In this document: piece after piece, positions 34,146 to 41,903 of the stretch
How the letters are laid out: every line of letters starts with the position of its first letter
Numbering within the stretch: position 1 is the stretch's first letter
From: Micromonospora sp. CP22
GTDB lineage: Bacteria > Actinomycetota > Actinomycetes > Mycobacteriales > Micromonosporaceae
Length of the DNA stretch: 64,000 bases
Direction of reading: 5' to 3'
Assembly (NCBI RefSeq): GCF_009712475.1
Contig: NZ_VCJO01000001.1
Location: 62,001-126,000, forward strand
Notes under the pieces: generated by a model
The model's input: only the letters and a program-made list of their open reading frames with translations
The model's database searches: none
What the model was told of the DNA's origin: nothing
Program-made: the position numbers and the translations under genes

Positions 34146-34451
34146 ATGACCGACACATCATCGAGCTCCGGCGGCCGGTCGTTCGAGGAGTTGGACGCCC
34201 TCTCCACCGAGGAGCTGCGGGAGCGTGCGTTCGCCCTCGCCCGGGAGCGCCGCGACGTGAAGTTCTTCTGGTCGGTGCTGCGGCATCTGCCGAACGCCGA
34301 CGAGGCTGCCGCGCTCGACGGTGCGCCGAACTCGGTGGGGCCGACGATCGACGAGGCGGTGGCGCTCTGGCGTGAGTTGACCGGGCACGGCTACGAGGAG
34401 TCCGCCCCCCTGTTGCGCGCCGCGTTCATCGACTACCTGATGAAGGATTAG
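34146..34451 (+). CDS. Small conserved-type protein of unknown function
   Basis: 101 residues, acidic and predicted all-helical (SFEELDALSTEELRERAFAL, VKFFWSVLRHLPNADEA, IDEAVALWRELTGHGYEESA). Family not recognised. A Ser-rich start is followed by regularly spaced helices typical of small soluble regulatory or adaptor proteins. It is preceded by a leaderless-type promoter and followed by an inverted repeat. Confidence 0.75.
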   Translation: MTDTSSSSGGRSFEELDALSTEELRERAFALARERRDVKFFWSVLRHLPNADEAAALDGAPNSVGPTIDEAVALWRELTGHGYEESAPLLRAAFIDYLMKD

Positions 34452-34459
34452 TACGGCGT

Positions 34460-34497
34460 CAAACGCGCGTACCACCATAAATAACGCCTCGCGTTTG
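34460..34497. promoter_or_regulatory. 8-bp inverted repeat with AT-rich centre
   Basis: CAAACGCG (34460-34467) and CGCGTTTG (34490-34497) flank a 22-bp spacer containing CATAAATAA, unusually AT-rich here. It could be an operator over the promoter of the following membrane protein gene, or a terminator of the preceding gene. Confidence 0.4.
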
Positions 34498-34529
34498 CCT
34501 GCGTCGATGCGCTGGGAACTAGCGAGGCC

Positions 34530-35021
34530 ATGGCTCTCACCAATCGGTACAAGTCCGCACCGGGCGCCGGCACGCTCGCCGCGCTCGTCCTGGTTCTCGT
34601 CTTCGGTAGCCCCTGGTACGTCGACTGGGCCAGGAACAACACAGATCCGGACAGCGCCGGCGGCTGGTTCCTCAGACTGCTCGCCTGGCCGGCCTGGCGA
34701 TTCGACTCCTCCGACTCGATTCAGGAGATCTTCGCCGACGACCTGAAGGCGATCCTCGTGGTCGTCCTCACCTTCGTGTTCCTCTACCTGTTGCCGGGCT
34801 CCCAGCTCGCCCGTGCCCGGGGCACCATCAGCCAGTTCTTCGCCGGCTGGGCGGCGTTCATCTTCGCCGGGGCGTTCGCCGCCCTGCTCACCACGCTGAT
34901 CCGGAGCAACCCGTCGTTGCTGGGCGCCTTCCAGGCGGCCGGGGACGGCGCGGAGTACGGACTCTTCGTCGGCTGGATCATCGGCATCGCCACCCTGGGC
35001 GGGTACCGGGGACGGCGTTGA
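34530..35021 (+). CDS. Four-helix membrane protein of unknown function
   Basis: 163 residues with about four membrane helices (TLAALVLVLVFGSPWYVDWA, AILVVVLTFVFLYLLPG, FAGWAAFIFAGAFAALLTTL, GLFVGWIIGIATLGG). Not assigned to a family. The ATG has only GAGG 2 nt upstream, too close for a normal ribosome binding site. A strong hairpin lies after its stop, shared with the convergent opuCA gene. Confidence 0.75.
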   Translation: MALTNRYKSAPGAGTLAALVLVLVFGSPWYVDWARNNTDPDSAGGWFLRLLAWPAWRFDSSDSIQEIFADDLKAILVVVLTFVFLYLLPGSQLARARGTISQFFAGWAAFIFAGAFAALLTTLIRSNPSLLGAFQAAGDGAEYGLFVGWIIGIATLGGYRGRR

Positions 35022-35027
35022 CGGCAC

Positions 35028-35058
35028 GGCCGGGTCCGTCGGTGGGATGGACCCGGCC
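35028..35058. terminator. Bidirectional hairpin between convergent genes
   Basis: GGCCGGGTCC (35028-35037) pairs with GGACCCGGCC (35049-35058) over an 11-nt loop, between the 163-aa membrane protein gene and opuCA. Confidence 0.65.
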
Positions 35059-35081
35059 CAACATCCGTGCCGCGCGTCGAC

Positions 35082-36077
35082 TCAGCCGGTCGGTTCCGCC
35101 AGGGTCAGGATGCGTTCCCGGCTGAGCGTCCCGACCGGCTGCCCGTCCTCGGTGACCACGGCCTGCCCACCCGGGGAGGTGAGCAGCACGGCCAGAGCGT
35201 CGTACGCCGAGCCGCCCAACGGCACCGTCGGTAGGTTCGCCACACCGTCGACCGGCAGTGGGTCGAGCACCTCCCGAGTCACCGGGGTGACCGCCAGCCG
35301 CCGGATGCCCCGGTCGACCCCGACGAACTCGCGGACGAAATCGGTGGCGGGAGCCCCGAGCAACGCCGCCGGGGTGTCGTACTGCTCCAACCGGCCGCCC
35401 TCGGAGAGCACCGCGATCCGGTCACCGAGCCGAACGGCCTCGTCCAGATCGTGGGTGACCAGGACGATGGTCTTGCGTACCTCCGCCTGCAACCGCAGGA
35501 ACTCCTCCTGAAGCCGGGTACGCACGATCGGGTCGACGGCGGAGAAGGGCTCATCCATCAGCAGCACCACCGGGTCGGCGGCGAGCGCCCGGGCCACCCC
35601 GACCCGCTGCCGCTGGCCGCCGGAGAGTTCGTGGGGGTAGCGCCGGCCGAACTGCGCCGGATCGAGACCGACCAGTTCCAGCAGCTCCGCCACCCGACGC
35701 TGCGTCGCGGCGGTGGTCCAGCCGAGCAGCCGGGGCACGGTGGCGATGTTGGTGGCGACGGTCTGGTGCGGGAAGAGCCCGACGTTCTGGATGACGTAGC
35801 CGATCTGTCGGCGTAGCTTCACCGGGTCGACCCGGGTGACGTCGGAGTCACCGAGCAGGATCCGGCCGGTGGTCGGCTCGATCAGCCGATTGATCATCCG
35901 CAACAGGGTCGACTTGCCGCAGCCCGACGGGCCGATCAACACGACCAGTTCGCCCTCGTCGACGTGCAGGCTGAGCTCTCGGACCGCCTCGGTGCCGTCC
36001 GGGTAGCGTTTGCCGATGCCGTCGAGGGTGATCGACGCCGCACGTCGATCGCTGCCGGCACCCGGGGTAACGTCCAC
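35082..36077 (-). CDS. opuCA: Osmoprotectant ABC transporter ATPase with CBS domain
   Basis: 331 residues. Drives uptake of glycine betaine, choline or related compounds. Walker A GPSGCGKST, signature LSGGQRQRVGVARAL and Walker B VVLLMDEPFSAVD are intact; the C-terminal ~75 residues form a CBS domain (VANLPTVPLGGSAYDALAVLL ... QPVGTLSRERILTLAEP), as in OpuCA/OpuBA. The GTG at 36077 has GGAAGGA 5 nt upstream, inside the divergent permease gene whose ATG is only 2 bp away. Two permeases and a binding protein are encoded divergently. Confidence 0.9.
   Translation of the reverse strand: MDVTPGAGSDRRAASITLDGIGKRYPDGTEAVRELSLHVDEGELVVLIGPSGCGKSTLLRMINRLIEPTTGRILLGDSDVTRVDPVKLRRQIGYVIQNVGLFPHQTVATNIATVPRLLGWTTAATQRRVAELLELVGLDPAQFGRRYPHELSGGQRQRVGVARALAADPVVLLMDEPFSAVDPIVRTRLQEEFLRLQAEVRKTIVLVTHDLDEAVRLGDRIAVLSEGGRLEQYDTPAALLGAPATDFVREFVGVDRGIRRLAVTPVTREVLDPLPVDGVANLPTVPLGGSAYDALAVLLTSPGGQAVVTEDGQPVGTLSRERILTLAEPTG
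36068..36073 (+). promoter_or_regulatory. Leaderless -10 of opuCB inside opuCA
   Basis: TAACGT ends 6 nt before the ATG at 36080 and lies within the first codons of the divergent opuCA gene. Confidence 0.5.
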
Positions 36078-36079
36078 GT

Positions 36080-36766
36080 ATGTCCTTCCGCCTGAGCTAC
36101 CGGGCTGATCCGGGTAACCCGTGGTTCTCCTGGCAGTACGTGCGGGACAACTCGGAGACGGTGCTCAACGCCCTGCGCGAGCACACCACGCTGACCCTCC
36201 GGGCGGTGCTCATCGCGGCGTTGATCGCCATCCCGCTGGCGGTGGTGGCCTACTGGTTCCGGCCACTCACCGGGCCGATTCTCGCACTCACCGGGGTGCT
36301 CTACACGGTCCCCTCCCTGGCCCTGTTCGCATTCATCGCCCCCTATCTGGGCATCGGTGTGGCGACCGTGCTGAGCGTGGTGGTGCTGTACGCGCTGCTG
36401 GTGATCGTGCGCAACACCGTCGCCGGGCTCAACCAGGTGCCGGCGGAGGTCCGGGAGGCGGCCGAGGGGATGGGCTACGGCCGCTGGGGTCGACTGTTGC
36501 GGATCGAGTTGCCGCTGGCCGTACCGGGCATTCTGACCGGCCTGCGGTTGGCCACGGTCTCCACCGTGGCTCTGGTGACCGTCGGAGTGGTGATCGGGCG
36601 GGGTGGGCTCGGGCAGATCATCTTCGCCGGTTTCCAGAACAACCTCTACAAGGCACAGATCATGACCGGGACGCTGCTCTGTGTCCTGTTGGCCCTGGTG
36701 CTCGACCTGCTCCTGATCGGGGCCGGTCGGCTGCTCACGCCGTGGCTGCGCGGGCGGGCTGGTTGA
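36080..36766 (+). CDS. opuCB: Osmoprotectant ABC transporter permease
   Basis: 228 residues with about five membrane helices and the binding-protein-dependent transport loop EAAEGMGYGRWGRLLRIELP that contacts the ATPase. It matches OpuC/OpuB-type permeases by length and sequence (TLTLRAVLIAALIAIPLAVV, TVSTVALVTVGVVIGRGGLGQIIF). It pairs with the second permease downstream. The stop overlaps a TTG-initiated short frame running to the next gene. Confidence 0.9.
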   Translation: MSFRLSYRADPGNPWFSWQYVRDNSETVLNALREHTTLTLRAVLIAALIAIPLAVVAYWFRPLTGPILALTGVLYTVPSLALFAFIAPYLGIGVATVLSVVVLYALLVIVRNTVAGLNQVPAEVREAAEGMGYGRWGRLLRIELPLAVPGILTGLRLATVSTVALVTVGVVIGRGGLGQIIFAGFQNNLYKAQIMTGTLLCVLLALVLDLLLIGAGRLLTPWLRGRAG

Positions 36767-36848
36767 ACGTGACGACGCGACGGAGGGGCATCGGGATGGT
36801 CCGCGCGAACGACGGGGGACGGCGGGTCCGGGACGGTCGGGGAGCGCG

Positions 36849-37571
36849 ATGAATCCGGTGTCCCAGGCGGTGGTCTGGCTCAACGATCCGCTCAACTGGA
36901 CGAACCCGGGCGGCATCCTGGACCGGCTCGGCGAGCACGTCAGCATTTCGGCCACGGCGGTGCTGCTGGGTTGTCTGGTGGCCTGGCCGCTGGGCCTTTG
37001 GCTGGGCCACACCGGCCGGGGCGGTGGGCTGGTGGTGCTCGTCTCCAACCTCACCCTGGCGGTGCCCACCCTCGCCCTGCTCACCATCCTTCCGTTGACG
37101 TTCCTCGGGTTCGGCCGACCGGCTGTGGTGGTGGCCCTGGCGGTCTTCGCCGTGCCGCCGCTGCTGGCGAACGCGTACACCGGGGTGCGGCAGGTCGATG
37201 CGCAGACCCGGGAGGCGGCCCGTGGCATGGGGATGACCGGGGCGCAGGTGCTGCGGCGGGTGGAGCTACCGCTGGCGGTGCCCTATCTCGCGGCCGGTTT
37301 CCGGACCGCCGCCGTCCAGGTGGTCGCCACGGCGGCGCTGGCGACCTTCGTCAACGGCGGCGGCCTGGGCGAGATCATCCGCTTCGGATTCGGGTTGAGC
37401 ATCGCGGTCGGCGGTGGTCAGATCCTGGCCGGTGGGCTACTGGTCGCCGGGCTCGCGGTCAGCGTCGAACTGATCTTCGCCCTGGTCGAACGGTTGGTCA
37501 CTCCCCGGCCGCTGCGGCGGGCCCGGCATCGTGCCGGGCGACGTGCGGCGGACGCCGTCACCGGGTCCTGA
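36849..37571 (+). CDS. opuCD: Osmoprotectant ABC transporter permease, second subunit
   Basis: 240 residues, paralogous to the preceding permease, with the ATPase-contact loop EAARGMGMTGAQVLRRVELP and VQVVATAALATFVNGGGLGEII. The N-terminal LNDPLNWTNPGGILDRLGEHV is typical of this subunit. GGGGAG lies close to the ATG. The C-terminal tail is Arg-rich and cytoplasmic. The binding-protein gene follows after about 300 bp. Confidence 0.9.
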   Translation: MNPVSQAVVWLNDPLNWTNPGGILDRLGEHVSISATAVLLGCLVAWPLGLWLGHTGRGGGLVVLVSNLTLAVPTLALLTILPLTFLGFGRPAVVVALAVFAVPPLLANAYTGVRQVDAQTREAARGMGMTGAQVLRRVELPLAVPYLAAGFRTAAVQVVATAALATFVNGGGLGEIIRFGFGLSIAVGGGQILAGGLLVAGLAVSVELIFALVERLVTPRPLRRARHRAGRRAADAVTGS

Positions 37572-37873
37572 TCGCCGGGCGTCCGCGCTGTGGTGCCCAT
37601 GCCCCAGCGCAAGTCTCGGCCGACGGCACACCGCGCCGCGCGGTCACTCGCCGTGCATCCGGGCGTGCGGTCCGGTCACCACACGCCGTGCCGTGTGGTC
37701 GCTCACGGCGCGACGACCCCGATGGGTGACGTTCTGGTGACGAATGGCTTCTCGGGTTGTCGGAGGCGCGCGTCAGGATGTTGGGTGGAGATCGCGGGCG
37801 GCCGAAGGGCGAGTCGCCCGTCGGACACGCGGCCGGTCCACCCGGGCCGCGCCGGGACACGGAAGGCGGGCGG
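37572..37873 (+). other. Gap between opuCD and binding-protein gene with inverted repeat
   Basis: 302 bp without a supported gene. ACCACACG (37678-37685) and CGTGTGGT (37692-37699) form an 8-bp inverted repeat with a 6-bp spacer, within a cluster of similar GGTCAC/GTGGTCGCTCAC words. It could be an operator for separate expression of the binding protein. No clear -35/-10 pair was found. Confidence 0.4.
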
Positions 37874-38875
37874 ATGCGCGCAGGTAGAAGGCTGTCTATC
37901 GCGGTGGTGGGGGCGGTCGCGGCGGCGACGGTGCTGGCGGGCTGCGGTGACGCGGGCTCGTCCGGCACCGAGGCACCCCAGCAGGGCGCCTCGGGCGAGG
38001 GTTGCGCCCCGGTGGCCGGCGAGCAGCTGATCGCGCTGGAGGACGACAAGTCGCTCCAGAACGCGGACAACATCATCCCGGCGGTCAACAGCGAGGTGGC
38101 GACGCCGCAGCTGATCGCCGCGCTCGACAAGGTCTCCGCGGTGCTCGACACGCCGAAGCTGGTGCAGCTCAACAAGGCGGTCGACGTGGATCGCAAGAGC
38201 GCGCAGGCCGCGGCGAAGGAGTTCGCCGACGCCAACTCGTTGACCGAGGGCGTGGAGAAGGGCCCGGGTGGACGGATCACGGTGGGGGCGGGCAACTTCA
38301 CCGAGAGTGAGATCATCGCCGAGCTTTACAAGATCCAGCTTGCTGCGGCGGGCTACCAGGTCACCGTGCAGCAGATCGGCAACCGGGAGTTGTACGAGCC
38401 GGCCCTGGAGAAGGGCGAGATCCAGGTCGTCCCGGAGTACGCGGCCACCATCGCCGAGTTCCTCAACGGCAAGGCGAACAGCGGCGGACAGCCGGTCTCC
38501 TCGCCGGACGTGGACAAGACCGTCACCGCGCTGCGTGACCTGGGTGAGAAGGTGGGCCTCACCTTCGGCGCGCCGGCAGCGGCACAGACCCAGAACGCTT
38601 TCGCCGTGACGCAGGAGTTCGCCGACAAGTACGGCGTACGGACCCTCTCCGAACTGGCCGAGAAGTGCTCGGGTGCGGCGACGGTGCTGGGTGGCCCGCC
38701 GGAGTGCCAGGAGCGCCCGTTCTGCAAGCCCGGCCTGGAGCAGACCTACGGGTTGACCGTCGGTTCGTTCTCCTCGCTCGACGGCGGTGGCCCGCTGACC
38801 AAGACGGGTCTGCGCAACGGCACGATCAGCGTCGGCCTGGTCTTCTCGACCGACGCGGCGTACGCCCAGGGCTGA
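37874..38875 (+). CDS. opuCC: Osmoprotectant-binding lipoprotein, circularly permuted
   Basis: 333 residues with a lipoprotein signal (MRAGRRLSIAVVGA ... VLAGC, Cys24). The OpuAC-type binding domain is present but its parts are reordered: the segment that normally ends the protein (LIALEDDKSLQ ... DTPKLVQLNKAVDVD ... AAKEFADAN) is at residues 51-120, and the segment that normally begins it (RITVGAGNFTESEIIAELYK) starts at 134. The chain ends at GLVFSTDAAYAQG, where ordinary homologues continue into the first segment. The ATG at 37874 has GGAAGG upstream. It supplies the transporter encoded just upstream. Ligand unknown, probably a quaternary amine. Confidence 0.88.
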   Translation: MRAGRRLSIAVVGAVAAATVLAGCGDAGSSGTEAPQQGASGEGCAPVAGEQLIALEDDKSLQNADNIIPAVNSEVATPQLIAALDKVSAVLDTPKLVQLNKAVDVDRKSAQAAAKEFADANSLTEGVEKGPGGRITVGAGNFTESEIIAELYKIQLAAAGYQVTVQQIGNRELYEPALEKGEIQVVPEYAATIAEFLNGKANSGGQPVSSPDVDKTVTALRDLGEKVGLTFGAPAAAQTQNAFAVTQEFADKYGVRTLSELAEKCSGAATVLGGPPECQERPFCKPGLEQTYGLTVGSFSSLDGGGPLTKTGLRNGTISVGLVFSTDAAYAQG

Positions 38876-38890
38876 GCCCTCGCGACATCT

Positions 38891-38925
38891 GACGGCACCC
38901 CGGCCGAGCTGGCCGGGGTGCCGTC
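38891..38925 (+). terminator. Strong hairpin after the binding-protein gene
   Basis: GACGGCACCCCGGCC (38891-38905) and GGCCGGGGTGCCGTC (38911-38925) form a perfect 15-bp stem with a 5-nt loop, 16 nt after the stop codon, followed by CTCGTTTG. Confidence 0.85.
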
Positions 38926-39016
38926 CTCGTTTGCCCGGTTCGCGGCAACCGGCGCACCTCGGCGAACCCGTCGGCGATCCGGCTGTCGAGCCGTTCCCAC
39001 GTGACGCAACTCTCGG

Positions 39017-39022
39017 TAGGCT
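39017..39022 (+). promoter_or_regulatory. Leaderless -10 before 39031 gene
   Basis: TAGGCT ends 8 nt before the ATG at 39031, and no Shine-Dalgarno sequence is present. It favours this ATG over the GTG at 39001. Confidence 0.45.
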
Positions 39023-39030
39023 GCGGACCC

Positions 39031-40653
39031 ATGCCTGCCCCGGTGCCTGCCGACCCGCGCAAGCTGCTCACCGTGCTCTTCTGGGGCGGTGTGGCACTGG
39101 CTCCCGTCGCGGCACTGATACTGCTGGTCGCTGACGGCAACGGCCCACTACGGTTCGCCGCGGTGCTGGCCATCATGGCGGTGGTGCTGATCGGGCTCTC
39201 CATCGCGTTGCGTACCGACGGCGGCGGGCAGTACTCCGAGGAGTTCCGCGCGGAGGTCGACGAGCTGCGGCGCGAGTTGCGCGGCGAGATCGTGGCCGCC
39301 GCCCAGCGCGGTAACCAGGCGCTCGACGAGGTCCAACGGGTCCAGGACGTGGTGGCCGGGTTGCGTCGACGGGTCGAGGCCGGTGGCGTCGCCTCGCCCG
39401 CCAACGACGAGGCGCCCGGTGCGGGGCGGGCCCGGGTGGCGGCACCGGAAGCACGGGCGCAACAGGCCGACCGGCCGGCCGGGGTGTACGGCACCGCCCA
39501 GCCCGGCCCGACCGGCGGCTACGACAGGCCGCGACCAGGGCCCGGCCAGGACCGTCCAGCCAGCGGGTCTGCCGGTGTCTACGGTTCACCGTCCCGCGCC
39601 GAGCCGGAACACCGCCCGGGTGAGCCGGGGCCGAGGCCGCTCGGGGTGGTCCGGCACACCGAGACGGTGCACGTGACCACCCGGCACACGATCGTGGGTG
39701 AGTCCGGCGGCTACCCGTCGACGTGGTCGGGCACACCGACCGGGGAGCACAGGCGCGGCGCCGACCGGGACGACCATTCCTGGTCCGACGGTGGCGACCG
39801 TTCCCGCCGGGACGACAGTCCCCGCTGGTCGGCCGGGGAACGCCCGGACGAACGTTCCTGGTCTTCGGCGGCCGAGGAGGAGCGTTCCTGGTCCGGCTCG
39901 TTCCGTGACGACGAACGGCCCCGGTCCGGCCCGCGGCACGAGGCGGACCACTCCTGGTCGCCGCCACGGGAAGAGAGCAGATGGTCGGCCGGGCGGGACG
40001 ACTGGTCCACCCCGCGCGGCGGTGGCCCGGCCTATCCCGGCGGGCCCTCGCCGGACGGTCCTGACTGGGCGGGCCCGCGCGACGACCGGAGCTGGGACTC
40101 GGCCGGTCGGCAATGGGAGGCTCCGGCCGACCCGGCACCGGTGGCCCGGGGGCATCGGGCGGACGACACCGGGGAGTACTGGGCGCAACTGCGGGCCGGA
40201 GACCGCTGGGCGGCGGTACGCGACGACGACCGGGGCCGCGAGCTGCGCGTCGGGGAGCGCCGGGCAAAGGTGCACACCGATCCGGGCGGCACCGAATACC
40301 GGATGGAGGACCGCTGGGCGAGCGTACGCCGCGACGAGCCACGCCGGGAGGCGGCGGGCGACGACGCGTGGCGGGACGGCTGGGGTGAGCCGGAGAGCCG
40401 TCCGGCGTTGCCCGCCGGTGGAGTGCCGGTACCGCAGGACTGGCGTCCGCCGCGCCAACGCGGCTACCAGCCCGAACCAGTGCCCGGGCAGCAGCCCGAA
40501 CCGGTCGCCGGCTACGCCCCGGAGCCGGCGCACGGCTACCAGCCGGGGCCCGGATGGGGTCAGCGTCCGGGTGCGGAGCCGTACGGCCGACGGCACCATG
40601 CGGAGGAGCCCGGCTACGGTCCCGCGCCGCACGACGGTGGCCGCTGGCGCTGA
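39031..40653 (+). CDS. Membrane-anchored low-complexity protein (Trp/Ser/Arg/Asp-rich)
   Basis: 540 residues. Two membrane helices (about 11-35 and 41-60) are followed by a short helical stretch (FRAEVDELRRELRGEIVAAA ... DEVQRVQDVVAGLRRRV) and about 430 residues of low complexity. That part repeats W-S units (HSWSDG, RWSAGE, RSWSSA, RSWSGS, DDWSTP), then DRWAAVRDD/DRWASVRRD repeats, then GYQPEP-type repeats. No enzymatic domain is seen. Codon use at third positions is normal for the genome, so the frame is credible. Function unknown. Confidence 0.72.
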   Translation: MPAPVPADPRKLLTVLFWGGVALAPVAALILLVADGNGPLRFAAVLAIMAVVLIGLSIALRTDGGGQYSEEFRAEVDELRRELRGEIVAAAQRGNQALDEVQRVQDVVAGLRRRVEAGGVASPANDEAPGAGRARVAAPEARAQQADRPAGVYGTAQPGPTGGYDRPRPGPGQDRPASGSAGVYGSPSRAEPEHRPGEPGPRPLGVVRHTETVHVTTRHTIVGESGGYPSTWSGTPTGEHRRGADRDDHSWSDGGDRSRRDDSPRWSAGERPDERSWSSAAEEERSWSGSFRDDERPRSGPRHEADHSWSPPREESRWSAGRDDWSTPRGGGPAYPGGPSPDGPDWAGPRDDRSWDSAGRQWEAPADPAPVARGHRADDTGEYWAQLRAGDRWAAVRDDDRGRELRVGERRAKVHTDPGGTEYRMEDRWASVRRDEPRREAAGDDAWRDGWGEPESRPALPAGGVPVPQDWRPPRQRGYQPEPVPGQQPEPVAGYAPEPAHGYQPGPGWGQRPGAEPYGRRHHAEEPGYGPAPHDGGRWR

Positions 40654-40684
40654 CCGTCGCCGACCGGCACTGGCCGGGTGGCCG

Positions 40685-41857
40685 TCACTTGTCGACGTCG
40701 CCGACCACGAAGAACATCGAGCCGAGGATGGCGATCAGGTCCGGCACCAGGCAGCCGGGCAGCAGGGTTGCCAGGGCCTGCACGTTCGCGTACGAGGCGG
40801 TACGCAGCTTCAGCCGCCACGGTGTCTTCTCGCCCCGGGAGACCAGGTAGTAGCCGTTGATGCCGAGCGGGTTCTCCGTCCAGGCGTACGTGTGTCCCTC
40901 AGGTGCCTTGAGCACCTTGGGTAGCCGGGTGTTGATCGGCCCGGTCAACTGGTCGACCCGGTCCAGGCACTGCTCCGCCAGGTCGAGCGAGGCGTACACC
41001 TGGTCGAGCAGCACCTCGAAACGGGCGTGGCAGTCGCCGGCCGTCTTCGTCACCACCGGGACGTCGAGCTGGTCGTAGGCCAGGTACGGCTCGTCCCGGC
41101 GCAGGTCGAGGTCGAGCCCGGAGGCTCGGGCGACCGGACCGGAGGCGCCGAACGCGGCCGCGTCGGCCGCCGACAGCACGCCGACGCCGACGGTGCGGGC
41201 CAGGAAGATCTCGTTGCGCCGGATCAGGTTGTCCAGGTCCGGCATCCGCCGCCGCACCTCGCCGATGGCGTTTCGGGCCCGCCCGGTCCAGCCGGCGGGC
41301 ACCTCCTCCTTCAGACCACCGACCCGGTTGAACATGTAGTGGATCCGCCCGCCGGAGACCTCCTCCATCACCGCCTGGAGAGTCTCCCGTTCCCGGAAGG
41401 CGTAGAACATCGGGGTGATCGCGCCGATCTCCAGTGGATACGAGCCGAGGAACATCAGGTGGTTGAGCACCCGGTTCAACTCGGCGAGCGCCATCCGCAG
41501 CCAGGTGGCCCGTTCGGGGACCTCCATGCCCATCAGCCGTTCCACGGCGAGCACCACGCCCAGCTCGTTGGCGAACGCCGACAGCCAGTCGTGCCGGTTG
41601 GCCAACACGATGATCTGCCGGTAGTCGCGTACCTCGAACAGCTTCTCCGCACCGCGGTGCATGTACCCGACGATCGGTTCGGCGCTGAGTACCCGCTCGC
41701 CGTCGAGGACGAGCTTGAGGCGCAGCACGCCGTGCGTGGACGGGTGCTGGGGGCCGATGTTCAGCACCATGTCCGCGCCGAGTTGCTCCCCGCCGGTGCC
41801 CGGCACCAGTCCCGCCCCGGTGCCGACGGTCAGCTCGCGCAGATCGCCCGTGGTCAT
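40685..41857 (-). CDS. nuoD: NADH-quinone oxidoreductase subunit D (orphan NuoD)
   Basis: About 390 residues of the 49-kDa/NuoD family, which in complex I forms the quinone site next to cluster N2. Conserved [57 protein letters not shown] and the C-terminal [10 protein letters not shown] are present. The ATG at 41857 gives [16 protein letters not shown]; an ATG at 41866 and a GTG at 41881 are alternatives. No other nuo gene lies nearby. It follows the MidA-type methyltransferase gene by 46 bp on the same strand. It may be a second, paralogous subunit. Confidence 0.93.
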   Translation of the reverse strand: MTTGDLRELTVGTGAGLVPGTGGEQLGADMVLNIGPQHPSTHGVLRLKLVLDGERVLSAEPIVGYMHRGAEKLFEVRDYRQIIVLANRHDWLSAFANELGVVLAVERLMGMEVPERATWLRMALAELNRVLNHLMFLGSYPLEIGAITPMFYAFRERETLQAVMEEVSGGRIHYMFNRVGGLKEEVPAGWTGRARNAIGEVRRRMPDLDNLIRRNEIFLARTVGVGVLSAADAAAFGASGPVARASGLDLDLRRDEPYLAYDQLDVPVVTKTAGDCHARFEVLLDQVYASLDLAEQCLDRVDQLTGPINTRLPKVLKAPEGHTYAWTENPLGINGYYLVSRGEKTPWRLKLRTASYANVQALATLLPGCLVPDLIAILGSMFFVVGDVDK

Positions 41858-41903
41858 GTCCGCCATCGTGCCATGAACCACCGTGCCGAGCGGCGCGCGC
41901 CCG

